A DNA stretch of 55,322 bases from Geminicoccaceae bacterium (GTDB taxonomy: Bacteria; Pseudomonadota; Alphaproteobacteria; Geminicoccales; Geminicoccaceae): NCBI GenBank assembly GCA_007694015.1, contig RECO01000195.1, forward strand, positions 1 to 55,322, given 5' to 3'. Below are positions 24,718-32,351 of the stretch, one piece after another. Made by a program: the position numbers and the translations under genes. The notes beneath the pieces were generated by a model that ran no database searches, had not been told where the DNA came from, and worked only from the letters and a program-made list of their open reading frames with translations. How positions within the stretch are numbered: position 1 is the stretch's first letter; each line of letters begins with the position of its first letter.

Positions 24718-25946
24718 TAGGCGCGCATCCGCGCCTCGGCCGGTCGCATCCGGCGCGGCAAATCGCCCATCACGCCCATCGCATGCCGCATGAACAACTG
24801 CTTCAGCGGGGGCACTTGGTCGACCAAGGCGAACCCCAGATTGCGCGCGAGCCGCAGGGCGGTCACGTCGTTGGCAAAGAGGCGATTGATACCGTCGGTG
24901 ATGGCGACCAGCGCCAAGGCGTCGAACCGGCGCCAGCGCTCGTAGCGCGCCAAGGCCTTCGCGCTACCGACATCGAGCCCTAGACGGTGGGCGCCCGCGA
25001 CGATCTCCGCCAAGGCCGCGGCATCGCGTAGGGCCAAATTCCAACCTTGGCCGGCGATCGGATGGATCCCGCGGGCGGCGTCGCCGACCAAAGCCGCCCG
25101 CTCGACCGTAAAGCGCTCCGCCCATTTCAGCACCATGGGAAAGCTCTTCACCGGGCTTGCCAAGCTCAACCGACCGAGCCGGTCACCGATCCGGTCCTGC
25201 ACCTCCGCCTCGAACGCCTCGGCCGGCAGCGCCAGCACGGCCCCGGCCAACTCGTCCTCCAGCGCCCAAACGATCGACGACCGATCGCCTCGCATCGGCA
25301 GCACGGCAAAGGGCCCATCCGGAAAGAAGGTCTCGTAGGCCAAGCCGTCATGCGGCAGCTCGTGGCCGAGCGTCGCGACGATCCCCGTCTGCCCGTAGGC
25401 CCAGCTTCGCGTCCTGATCCCGAAACGCTCGCGCAACCGCGAGAACTTCCCGTCCGCCGCGACGAGCAATTTGGCGCGCAACTGCCGTCCATCGGCCAAG
25501 CTGACCGTCGCGCCACGGGGATCGCGCGCGACGTCGACATAGGCCTGGGGCATCAACAAGCGCACCGCCGGCAGTTCGCGGCAGCGGGCGATCAGGCTGT
25601 CGCGGATGTTGGCGTTCTCGACGATGTAGCCCAAGGGCTCGTCGCCGACGTCACGGTGGTCGTAGTGCACCGCGAAGGGCGAGTGCGCTTCCGCCACGCG
25701 GATGTCCAGGATCGGTGCTGCCGTTGCCCGCATCGCCGCGAACGCACCGATGCTCTCCAGAAAACGCACCGAGCCGAGGGCCACCGCGGTCACGCGGGGG
25801 TCGGCATTGCTCGAAGGCGGCAGGTCCGCCGGCATCCGATCGACGACGACGGTATCGACACCGTCGACGCCGAGCGCGGCGGCAAGTGCCAGGCCGGTCA
25901 TGCCGCCACCGACGATCGCCACCTCACAACGAAGGATCTCAGTCAT
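24717..25946 (-). CDS. UbiH/VisC-type FAD-dependent monooxygenase
   Basis: This 409-residue flavoprotein hydroxylase belongs to the UbiH/UbiF/UbiL family that hydroxylates the ubiquinone ring. FAD motifs are clear: VAIVGGGMTGLALAAAL (about 9-25), the DG motif LVAADGKFSRLR (about 150-161), and LVGDAARGIHPIAGQGWN (about 275-292), the family signature. Which ring position it oxidises cannot be told. ATG 25946 is chosen because the family starts at MTEILRCEVAIVGGG; the open frame continues upstream without similarity. Its TAG stop is built from a MITE target TA plus the first base of the element, so the native C terminus may have been altered by a few residues. Confidence 0.85.
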   Translation of the reverse strand: MTEILRCEVAIVGGGMTGLALAAALGVDGVDTVVVDRMPADLPPSSNADPRVTAVALGSVRFLESIGAFAAMRATAAPILDIRVAEAHSPFAVHYDHRDVGDEPLGYIVENANIRDSLIARCRELPAVRLLMPQAYVDVARDPRGATVSLADGRQLRAKLLVAADGKFSRLRERFGIRTRSWAYGQTGIVATLGHELPHDGLAYETFFPDGPFAVLPMRGDRSSIVWALEDELAGAVLALPAEAFEAEVQDRIGDRLGRLSLASPVKSFPMVLKWAERFTVERAALVGDAARGIHPIAGQGWNLALRDAAALAEIVAGAHRLGLDVGSAKALARYERWRRFDALALVAITDGINRLFANDVTALRLARNLGFALVDQVPPLKQLFMRHAMGVMGDLPRRMRPAEARMRA

Positions 25947-26099
25947 GACGGGGATGTGGCGGGCGCCATGCTCCCGCGCCAGCCCACCAAACGTCGCGGG
26001 CACAAGGCGACCAAAGACTGATGAAAAAGCAGGCAAATGCCCATCCCAGGCGCAAGATTGAGCGCGCACGGCCATGAGGTGGCCACAAGGTCATGCCAT

Positions 26100-26115
26100 G
26101 GCATAGCGCTTGCTG
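26100..26115 (+). promoter_or_regulatory. Sigma-54 (-24/-12) promoter of amtB
   Basis: TGGCAT-N5-TTGCT matches the RpoN consensus TGGCAC-N5-TTGCW with the GG and GC dinucleotides at the required 10-bp spacing and one mismatch. It lies 95 bp before the amtB ATG. Ammonium transporter genes are classic NtrC/RpoN targets, so nitrogen control is expected. No clear NtrC dyad was found upstream. Confidence 0.65.
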
Positions 26116-26209
26116 AATGGATGCTGACCCGCCGGCGACGTCGCGCGCCGGTCATGACCAACCAGCTCTCGTGGGCAGGTGCCTCGTGGGACGACAGGTG
26201 GAGACGATC

Positions 26210-27613
26210 ATGCAACCAATTCATCGCGCTTGGCGGGTAGCCGGCGCGGCGGGGGCCTTGGCCCTGGTCGCCGCGCCCGCCCTCGCCCAGGACATCGACG
26301 TCGCAGCGCTGCAGGCGGCGGTCGATGCCGCCGTGGCGGCGGCGGCCGAAGCGGCGGCCTCGGTCGCCGAAGCCACTGCCGCGGTCGAAGCCTTGACCGC
26401 CGAAACGCAGTACGTCTTCGACACGCTCCTCTTCTTGATCGGTGGCTTCCTCGTCATGTGGATGGCCGCCGGCTTCACCATGTTGGAGGCCGGTCTCGTC
26501 CGCAAGAAGAGCGTGGGCGTGCAGTGCCTCAAAAATATCAGCCTCTACTCGGTTGCCGGCCTGATGTACTGGATCGTCGGCTTCAACCTCATGTACGAGG
26601 GCGTCGACGGCGGCTATTTCGGCACCTTTTCGATGTTCGCCGGCACCGAGGCCGACGTGGCGGACGGCTTCTCGGCGTCGTCCGACTGGTTCTTCCAGAT
26701 GGTGTTCGTGGCGACCGCCGCCTCGATCGTGTCGGGCACGCTCGCCGAACGCATCAAGGTGATCCCCTTCCTGTTGTTCGTGGTGGTGCTGACCGGCTTC
26801 CTCTACCCGATCAGCGGCTCCTGGCAGTGGGGTGAGGGCTGGCTCTACGAGATGGGCTTCTCCGACTTCGCCGGCTCGACCATCGTGCACTCGGTCGGCG
26901 GCTGGGCAGCCCTCGCCGGTGCGTTGATCCTCGGCGCGCGCAAAGGCCGCTTCACGCCGGACGGTAAGTCCGTGCCCATGCCGGGCTCGTCGCTGCCGCT
27001 CGCCACGCTCGGCACCTTCATCCTCTGGCTCGGCTGGTTCGGCTTCAACGGCGCCTCCGAACTCGCCCTCGGCACCGCCGAAGCCGCCAACAACGTCGCC
27101 ATCATCTTCGCCAACACCAACCTGGCCGCAGCCGGCGGCGTCGTGGCAGCGCTCCTCACCTGCCTCGCCATCTACCGCAAGATCGATCTCTCGCTGGTCC
27201 TCAACGGCGCCATCGGCGGCCTCGTTTCCATCACCGCCGAGCCGCTCACCCCGTCCATGCCGCTCGCCGTCATGATCGGTGCCATCGGCGGCATCCTCGT
27301 GGTCCTGACCGTGCCGCTGCTCGACAAGCTGAAGATCGACGACGTGGTCGGCGCCATCCCGGCGCACTTGGTCTGCGGCATCTGGGGCACGATGATCGTC
27401 CCGCTCACCAATGGTGACGCCACCTACGCCGTCCAGGCCATCGGTGTGGTCGCCTTCGGCGTGTTCACCTTCACGGCCAGCCTCATCGTCTGGGGCATCC
27501 TGAAGGCGGTCGTCGGCATCCGGATCGCCGAGGAAGACGAAGACGCCGGCATCGACCAGGTCGAACTCGGCATCGACGCCTACCCGGAGTTCGGCCGTAC
27601 CATGGCCTACTGA
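26210..27613 (+). CDS. amtB: Ammonium transporter AmtB
   Basis: This 467-residue Amt family channel moves ammonium across the inner membrane. An N-terminal signal-like segment ends AAPALAQ (about 22), followed by an Ala-rich stretch and then eleven predicted helices. Conserved parts include GFTMLEAGLVRKK, the periplasmic Phe-gate region with FFQMVFVATAASIVSGTLAER, the twin-His residue in STIVHSVGGWAALAGAL, GWFGFNGAS, and the second His in AIPAHLVCGIWG. ATG 26210 has GGTGGAG upstream. No glnK precedes it, unlike the usual glnK-amtB pair. A sigma-54 promoter and a strong terminator bracket it as a single-gene unit. The C-terminal end PEFGRTMAY is echoed by a remnant 1.1 kb downstream. Confidence 0.95.
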   Translation: MQPIHRAWRVAGAAGALALVAAPALAQDIDVAALQAAVDAAVAAAAEAAASVAEATAAVEALTAETQYVFDTLLFLIGGFLVMWMAAGFTMLEAGLVRKKSVGVQCLKNISLYSVAGLMYWIVGFNLMYEGVDGGYFGTFSMFAGTEADVADGFSASSDWFFQMVFVATAASIVSGTLAERIKVIPFLLFVVVLTGFLYPISGSWQWGEGWLYEMGFSDFAGSTIVHSVGGWAALAGALILGARKGRFTPDGKSVPMPGSSLPLATLGTFILWLGWFGFNGASELALGTAEAANNVAIIFANTNLAAAGGVVAALLTCLAIYRKIDLSLVLNGAIGGLVSITAEPLTPSMPLAVMIGAIGGILVVLTVPLLDKLKIDDVVGAIPAHLVCGIWGTMIVPLTNGDATYAVQAIGVVAFGVFTFTASLIVWGILKAVVGIRIAEEDEDAGIDQVELGIDAYPEFGRTMAY

Positions 27614-27639
27614 CCTGCCCATGGCGCGGTAACGTCGAG

Positions 27640-27670
27640 GGGCTCGGGCCACCGCCCGAGCCCTTTTTTT
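27640..27670 (+). terminator. Rho-independent terminator of amtB
   Basis: A perfect 10-bp stem GGGCTCGGGC (27640-27649) and GCCCGAGCCC (27654-27663) with loop CACC is followed directly by seven T. It ends 57 bp after the amtB stop and lies just before the 3' end of the convergent gene at 27686. Confidence 0.92.
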
Positions 27671-27685
27671 CTTCGTCCGCAGCGC

Positions 27686-28612
27686 TCAGGCGATGGCGCG
27701 GCGCCGGCGCAGCCAAAGGAGCCCGGCACAGGCCGAGCCCAGTAACAGGATCGGCGCCGGAATGGGGGTGACCATGAAGCCGCTGCTCATCAGCCGCTCG
27801 AACGGCACCAATTCCAACTGCAGACCGGACACCGTGACGGCGGCCGGACCCGCCATCGAATCCTTGGTCCAGACGCCCGCGATCAACGACGGCAAGACGA
27901 TGTCGTTGGGAAGCACCACGCGGTCGGGTACGTTCCACGCCCAAACACGCGTTGTCGAAAGCTCTTCGAATGGAATGCTGCCGAAATCGATCATCCCGAG
28001 GATGGCCGCTTCGAGCGCGGGGTCGGCCGTGTCGACCAGGGTCCGCAGACCCAGACCGTCGAGGAGCGTCTCCGTGATCGCCTGCGGGCTCTGCAGATAG
28101 CCGTTCTTGACGAAGCTCGCACTCGCCGACCCCCCTTGCCGCACCGTCGGCGCGAAGCTGCGCGATCCGCAGTTCGTGCAGTAGGGGCGATCGTAGGTGT
28201 TGGCGCCGAGCGACGCGTCGAGATCGTGCCGCTCGTAACTGACGTCGGACGTCAGGCGGTACTCGTAGCCGCTCACCAGGAAATCGAAGACGTAGCGGCG
28301 CTGGACATGGGATTGGTATTTCGCCGTCTCCCGTTGCCCCGCATAGGTCACGGACACGCCGCCCAGCAGGCTGGCGTCGAGGGTCGGCATGGGGAGGACG
28401 TATTTGTCGTCGGACGAGCGGCCGGTGCCGCTGTCCGAGCCGACGAAGCGAAAGCTGTTCTCGTTCAGGAATTCGACATGCGCATCGCTGCTCGGCCGGC
28501 TCTTCACCACCGTGCCCGCCGTGATGTCGATCGGAACGACCGTCGCCGCCAAGGCCGGCGGGACCAGGATCGCCGCCAACACTCCGCCCAGCGCTAATTG
28601 GTTTAGCATCAT
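27686..28612 (-). CDS. Secreted protein with VPLPA/PEP-CTERM-like anchor
   Basis: This 308-residue exported protein has an N-terminal signal peptide (LALGGVLAAILVPPALAA). Its C terminus reads PIPAPILLLGSACAGLLWLRRRR, quoted by position as about 283-305: a Pro-containing motif, a hydrophobic helix and an Arg cluster. This is the three-part layout of VPLPA/PEP-CTERM sorting signals, which direct proteins to exosortase processing and the cell surface. The body is otherwise unrecognised; it contains a CTNCGS Cys pair and many aromatic/Ser-rich strands. The upstream DNA is distinctly AT-richer than the surroundings. The ATG at 28612 (or 28609) has AAGGATAGGA upstream. No exosortase gene is in the window. 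Confidence 0.7.
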   Translation of the reverse strand: MMLNQLALGGVLAAILVPPALAATVVPIDITAGTVVKSRPSSDAHVEFLNENSFRFVGSDSGTGRSSDDKYVLPMPTLDASLLGGVSVTYAGQRETAKYQSHVQRRYVFDFLVSGYEYRLTSDVSYERHDLDASLGANTYDRPYCTNCGSRSFAPTVRQGGSASASFVKNGYLQSPQAITETLLDGLGLRTLVDTADPALEAAILGMIDFGSIPFEELSTTRVWAWNVPDRVVLPNDIVLPSLIAGVWTKDSMAGPAAVTVSGLQLELVPFERLMSSGFMVTPIPAPILLLGSACAGLLWLRRRRAIA

Positions 28613-28705
28613 ATTTTCCTATCCTTGAATAAACGTTAATGCTTAAGTTATCTTCTTGCTTGGCACACGCCAGATCGACCATCAATTGACAAAGAGTGCG
28701 GGAAT
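28613..28705. other. AT-rich upstream region of the VPLPA-like gene
   Basis: This stretch is clearly lower in G+C than the rest of the window and includes TTAATGCTTAAGTTATC. It probably holds the minus-strand promoter of the secreted protein gene; no exact -35/-10 pair is claimed. It borders the amtB remnant. Confidence 0.4.
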
Positions 28706-28755
28706 GAATTGAACATCGATGCCATCCGGAGTTGAGGCACACCATGGCCTACTGA
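28706..28755 (+). pseudogene. 3' remnant of a second amtB gene
   Basis: These 50 bases align with the last 51 bases of the intact amtB (27563-27613). Read with one missing base, they encode ELNIDA-PELRHTMAY followed by TGA, against ELGIDAYPEFGRTMAY in AmtB. The final 15 bases, ACCATGGCCTACTGA, are identical. A G/C hairpin follows, as a terminator follows amtB. Upstream of 28706 no further amtB similarity was seen. It is best read as the tail of a lost tandem amtB copy; a partial duplication is the alternative. Confidence 0.65.
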
Positions 28756-28778
28756 TCGTCAACCATCGGCTGATCGCA

Positions 28779-28804
28779 AGGGGCCCGGGGACACCCGGGC
28801 CCCT
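28779..28804 (+). terminator. 11-bp G/C hairpin after the amtB remnant
   Basis: A perfect stem AGGGGCCCGGG (28779-28789) and CCCGGGCCCCT (28794-28804) with loop GACA sits in the same relative place as the amtB terminator. It lacks the T run, so it may be a decayed terminator or act without one. Confidence 0.5.
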
Positions 28805-28832
28805 CGTCCGTTCGGTAAGAAACAAATCAAGG

Positions 28833-28886
28833 CTAGGGGGCTTTGGGCCCCCTAGGACCCCCGACGCAGCGGCGATGGCCGCTGCG
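28833..28886 (+). repeat. Multi-hairpin 3' element, copy B
   Basis: CTAGGGGGC/GCCCCCTAG (28833-28841 with 28847-28855) is followed by GGACCCCCGAC and the hairpin CGCAGCGGC/GCCGCTGCG (28865-28886). It is close to the first half of copy A at 8131, but lacks the closing GGGGGTCC arm, so it is truncated. It lies 5 bp before the ribosome site of the hydrolase gene at 28906. Confidence 0.7.
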
Positions 28887-28905
28887 AATTGGAGGAAGCA
28901 GGTAT

Positions 28906-29508
28906 ATGACCAAGCCGCTCATCGTTGGCCGGCCGGCCTTGATCGTGGTGGACATTCAACAGGGTGCCTTCATGCCCGACCCGGGCGGCGGCGGCATTCC
29001 GATCATGGCCGACGTGGCCACGCGCTTTCACCGTGCCCGAACCCTGGTCGATGCCGCACGCAGCGCCGGTGTGCCGCTGGTGTTCATTCAAGAAGCCCAC
29101 CGGCCGGACCACGTCGACTTCGGCCGCGAGCTCGACGGCACCGAAGACGTGCACTGCGTCGAGGGCGACCCCCGCACCGAAATCGCCGTCGAAATCGGCA
29201 TGCGGCCCTCGGATTACTTCATCAAGAAGCGCCGCTACTCGGCCTTTTTCGGCACCGATTTGGAAATTCTGCTGAAAGGCCTGAAGGCCGAAACGCTGAT
29301 CCTGGTCGGCGGGCTTACCGACGTCTGCGTGCACTACACCTTCGTCGACGCGCATCAGCACGACTACCACGTCCGCGTCGTCGAAGACTGCGTCGCCGGC
29401 TCTTCCGAAGCCGCCCACACCGCCTCCCTCAACGCCATGGAATATCTCCAAACCGGCGCCCGCCGCAGCGCTGCCGATGTGTTTGGCGCATTTGCCCAGC
29501 GCGCCTGA
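28906..29508 (+). CDS. Isochorismatase-like cysteine hydrolase
   Basis: This 200-residue protein is a member of the isochorismatase-like hydrolase superfamily. The catalytic triad can be placed: Asp in LIVVDIQQGAF (about 16), Lys in FIKKRRYSAFFGT (about 106), and Cys in GGLTDVCVHYT (about 144) with the preceding cis-peptide. Family members hydrolyse isochorismate, nicotinamide, biuret, N-carbamoyl amino acids or related amides. The substrate here cannot be read. ATG 28906 has GGAGG at 28891-28895. It stands alone; the hairpin element B lies in its 5' region. Confidence 0.85.
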   Translation: MTKPLIVGRPALIVVDIQQGAFMPDPGGGGIPIMADVATRFHRARTLVDAARSAGVPLVFIQEAHRPDHVDFGRELDGTEDVHCVEGDPRTEIAVEIGMRPSDYFIKKRRYSAFFGTDLEILLKGLKAETLILVGGLTDVCVHYTFVDAHQHDYHVRVVEDCVAGSSEAAHTASLNAMEYLQTGARRSAADVFGAFAQRA

Positions 29509-29793
29509 CCGCCGAACTCGGCGACGTCCACGACCGCTGTCCCACATGAGGCCGGCTAGCGGCCGAAGCCGGGTTTCGCCGGCCACCAAGGCACCCGCGA
29601 GACCCGACCCGGCTCAGGTGGAGCCCTTTTGCCCAGCTCGAAAGGCTGCGACCCAAAAAAGGGCACCGGGTGTCTGGCCTGGTCGCCCGGTGCGGCAGTA
29701 TTGAACGTCGGTGCGGCGCAAGCTGCTGCGCTCGGTTATCGCTCACGTTTTTGGGGTGGTCCGAGCGACGGCTCCGCTAAGGGGTTGCCATCT
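29509..29793. other. Intergenic region before tRNA-Arg
   Basis: No gene is supported in these 285 bases. It contains several GGCCGG/CCGGCC palindromes around 29551-29585 and a run of short ORFs without ribosome sites. No promoter or terminator is convincing. Confidence 0.5.
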
Positions 29794-29870
29794 TGGTGCG
29801 CCCGACAGGATTCGAACCTGTGACCCTCAGATTAGGAATCTGATGCTCTATCCTGCTGAGCTACGGGCGC
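29794..29870 (-). tRNA. tRNA-Arg (CCT anticodon)
   Basis: On the minus strand the sequence folds as a full cloverleaf: acceptor GCGCCCG paired with CGGGCGC, D-arm with GCTCAGCAGGATAGAGC, anticodon stem TCAGA/TCTGA with loop TTCCTAA giving anticodon CCT, and T-arm ACAGGTTCGAATCCTGT. The discriminator is A and the CCA end is encoded (29794-29796). It reads AGG codons. The neighbouring plus-strand gene begins inside or just after its 5' end. Confidence 0.95.
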
Positions 29871-30619
29871 ACATTTGGATCGTAACAGCAACGTTCGCCC
29901 CGCGGCAATGGCTGCGGCTCGGCGCCGGGCTGGCCGTCGCGCTGGGGCTTGCAGGCGCGACGGCAGAAGCGGCGGCAGAAGCGACGGAGGAGGCCGGCTG
30001 GGTCGCGGTCGGCGAGGCTTTGGTGATCGAACTCGACAGCGGCGAGCGGCTGCGCCTGGCGGAGTTGGCGCCCGAGGTCCCGGCGGCGACGCTCCGCGCC
30101 CTGCTCGGCGGGGCGCGGCTCACGTTCGAGCCCGTCGGGGCGCGCCAGCGTACCGGCCACCTGCCGGCGCTGGTCTGGGAGCCGGGTCACGCCAGCCTGC
30201 AGGCGCGGCTGGTCGAGCAAGGCTTGGCGCAGGTCTGGCCGAGCCACGACGCGGCCCTGGCGACCGCGTTGCTGGCCCTGGAAGACGCGGCACGGACGGC
30301 GGGCCGGGGGCTTTGGGGCTCGGGGGACTTCCGCGTCCTCGAAGCAACGCCCACCCCCAGCGTCGAGGGTTTTGCCATCTTCCGGGGCGAGGTGGTGAGC
30401 GTCGGCCGCACCGACCGCTTTCTCTACCTGAACTTCGGCGCGCGCTTTCGGGAAAGCGTATCGGTGCGCATCCGCCCCCGCGACGGCCGCAGCTGGGGTC
30501 TGACGAACCGGCTCGACGACCTCGTCGGGCAGCGCATCGAGGTCCGCGGCTTTGCCTTCGAGGACGGCGGACCGATGCTCGAGTTGGACCATCCAGCGCA
30601 GCTCAGGGTGGTCGACTGA
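29843..30619 (+). CDS. Thermonuclease (SNase)-like protein
   Basis: The frame encodes a signal-like segment (RQWLRLGAGLAVALGLAGATAEA) and then an SNase-like fold: EALVIELDSGERLRLAELAPEVP, LTFEPVGARQRTGHLPALVWE, LQARLVEQGLAQVWP and LLALEDAARTAGRGLWG. It lacks the clear Arg/Glu/Arg catalytic set, so nuclease activity is uncertain. No ATG, GTG or TTG exists in frame between the tRNA gene and the signal segment. The nearest ATG (29843) lies within tRNA-Arg on the opposite strand. The true start could be a rarer codon such as CTG 29917, or a base may be missing in the sequence. It precedes an M48 lipoprotein gene. Confidence 0.6.
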   Translation: MLYPAELRAHIWIVTATFAPRQWLRLGAGLAVALGLAGATAEAAAEATEEAGWVAVGEALVIELDSGERLRLAELAPEVPAATLRALLGGARLTFEPVGARQRTGHLPALVWEPGHASLQARLVEQGLAQVWPSHDAALATALLALEDAARTAGRGLWGSGDFRVLEATPTPSVEGFAIFRGEVVSVGRTDRFLYLNFGARFRESVSVRIRPRDGRSWGLTNRLDDLVGQRIEVRGFAFEDGGPMLELDHPAQLRVVD

Positions 30620-30665
30620 GCCGCGAATGCCTACGTTCGAGGCTCAGCTGGGAGACCGCCGCCGC

Positions 30666-32138
30666 ATGTCCTGGTTTCGCCGCCTTGCTGCCAGCCTCGC
30701 CATCGTCATGGCGGTCGCGAGCTGCACGCCCACGGTCAACCCCGCGACGGGGATCCGCGAGGCCACGCTCCTCACCCCCGCCGCCGAAGCGCGCATCGGG
30801 GCGCAGGAACACCCCCGCGTCCTCGCTCAGTTCGGGGGCGCTTACGACAACCCGCGCGTCGCCCGCTACGTGACCGATCTCGGCAACCGCCTCAAGAACG
30901 TGTCCGAGATGGCCGACCAGACGTTCACCTTCACGGTGCTGGACACCCCCATCCCCAACGCGTTCGCACTGCCGGGCGGCTTCGTCTACGTCACCCGCGG
31001 GCTGTTGACCCTGGCCAACGACGAAGCGGAACTCGCCGGCGTCATCGCCCACGAAATCGGCCACATCACGGCGCGCCATGCGGCCCAACGCTACGACCGG
31101 GCGGTAGCGGGGCAGATCGGCGCAACGCTCGCGACCATCCTGGGCGGGGTCCTCTTGGGCGATGCCGGGGCGCAACTCGGCCAACAGGCAGGTGGAACGG
31201 CGGCGATGGCCTGGGTCCAGGGCTTCTCCCGCGAGCAGGAATTCGAGGCGGATCTGTTGGGCGTGCGCTATCTGAGCCGCGCCGGCTACGACCCGATGGC
31301 CATGGCGACCTTTCTGGAAAGCCTGCAAGCGCAGGATCGCCTGCAGCGGCTGCAGGCCGGACGGGATCCCCATCAGGAAACGTTCTCGATGTATGCGAGC
31401 CACCCGCGCACGGTCGACCGGGTGGTGCGCGCTGCCGCCGCCGCCGACGGCGCTGGTGGCCGCCGCGATCAGGGCGCCTATTTCGCGGTCATCGACGGCA
31501 TGCGCTTCGGCGACGATCCGCGTGAGGGCTTCGTCCGCGACGGCGCCTTCGTCCACCCGGAACTGCGCTTTCGCTGGCGCGTCCCCGCCGGCTTCGAAAT
31601 CAACAACCGGCCCGAAGCGGTCTATGGCCGCGATCGCAGCGGCATGGCGATGATCTTCGACGGACGGCGGCTGCCGACCGGCGCCGACCTCGTGCGCGAG
31701 GCCCGCACCTCGCTGCCCGGCGTCACCCTCGCCGAAGGCCAACCGCGGCGGATCAACGGCCAGGACGGGGCGATCGCCTTCGGCAGCGTCGCGCTCGACA
31801 ATCGGCCGGGCGAGGCGGTGGTCGCGGTCGTCCGCCACGGCGGCGATCAGCTTTACCGCTTCGTGTTCTTGAAGCCGGGCGGTTTCAACGCGGCGGAGCG
31901 GCAAAGGCTGTTGGCGACGATCGACAGCTTCCAGGTGCTGAGTGCTGCCGAAGCCGCCCGCTTTCCAGGCACCCGGCTGCGCATCGTCACCGTCGGCGCC
32001 GGCGACAGCGTGCAGAGCCTGGCGAACCGCATGGCGATCGACGGCTGGCGCGAGGAAACGTTCCGGGTCCTGAACGGCCTCGGCCCCACCGACCGCCTGC
32101 AACCCGGTCAGCGGGTCAAGCTGGTGGTCGCGGGTTGA
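30666..32138 (+). CDS. M48 metalloprotease lipoprotein with LysM domain
   Basis: This 490-residue lipoprotein has a signal sequence ending in VASC (Cys about 20). The M48 peptidase domain shows the zinc motif HEIGHITARHAA (about 132-143) and the downstream ligand in EFEADLLGVRYL. A middle domain of unknown type follows (about 290-430), and the C terminus is a LysM-like module (RIVTVGAGDSVQSLANRM ... QPGQRVKLVVAG). This BepA/LoiP-like layout suggests outer-membrane protein quality control in the periplasm. ATG 30666 is chosen by the signal peptide; ATG 30627 is an upstream alternative. It follows the SNase-like gene by 46 bp. Confidence 0.88.
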   Translation: MSWFRRLAASLAIVMAVASCTPTVNPATGIREATLLTPAAEARIGAQEHPRVLAQFGGAYDNPRVARYVTDLGNRLKNVSEMADQTFTFTVLDTPIPNAFALPGGFVYVTRGLLTLANDEAELAGVIAHEIGHITARHAAQRYDRAVAGQIGATLATILGGVLLGDAGAQLGQQAGGTAAMAWVQGFSREQEFEADLLGVRYLSRAGYDPMAMATFLESLQAQDRLQRLQAGRDPHQETFSMYASHPRTVDRVVRAAAAADGAGGRRDQGAYFAVIDGMRFGDDPREGFVRDGAFVHPELRFRWRVPAGFEINNRPEAVYGRDRSGMAMIFDGRRLPTGADLVREARTSLPGVTLAEGQPRRINGQDGAIAFGSVALDNRPGEAVVAVVRHGGDQLYRFVFLKPGGFNAAERQRLLATIDSFQVLSAAEAARFPGTRLRIVTVGAGDSVQSLANRMAIDGWREETFRVLNGLGPTDRLQPGQRVKLVVAG

Positions 32139-32299
32139 AGGCGGCAGCCCCGAACAGACGCCGCAAAGAGCCCGGGTTTTTTATCTGATCGTGACGCCGA
32201 TGGCATCGAGCGGGCTCGGCTCAGGGACGCCGGGATGGCCCACCGCACGGCCAACCGGATCAGGCGCGGCGAATTGCTCCCCCCCACCTCCCCGCCAAG
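32139..32299. other. Convergent intergenic region M48 / ispG
   Basis: No gene is supported here. The region precedes hairpin element C, which lies downstream of ispG on the minus strand. A short T run near 32177-32182 follows AGCCCGGG but no clear stem is formed. Confidence 0.4.
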
Positions 32300-32340
32300 T
32301 TCTCGGGGGTTCCCAAGGGGGCCCAAAGCCCCCTTGGTCC
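32300..32340 (-). repeat. Multi-hairpin 3' element, copy C
   Basis: A perfect 10-bp stem CCAAGGGGGC (32313-32322) and GCCCCCTTGG (32328-32337) lies 14 bp beyond the ispG stop. Read on the minus strand it continues into GAACCCCCGAG, as in copies A and E. The second GCAGCGGC hairpin is absent here. Confidence 0.65.
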
Positions 32341-32351
32341 TTTCTCGACCT

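Noticed and set aside
26038-26055. Possible NtrC site TGC...GCA upstream of amtB
   Set aside because: The half-sites are 12 bases apart instead of the 11 expected, so it was not annotated.
29794-29870. tRNA-Arg as an integration site of a mobile island
   Set aside because: No direct repeat of the tRNA 3' end, integrase or phage gene was found nearby.
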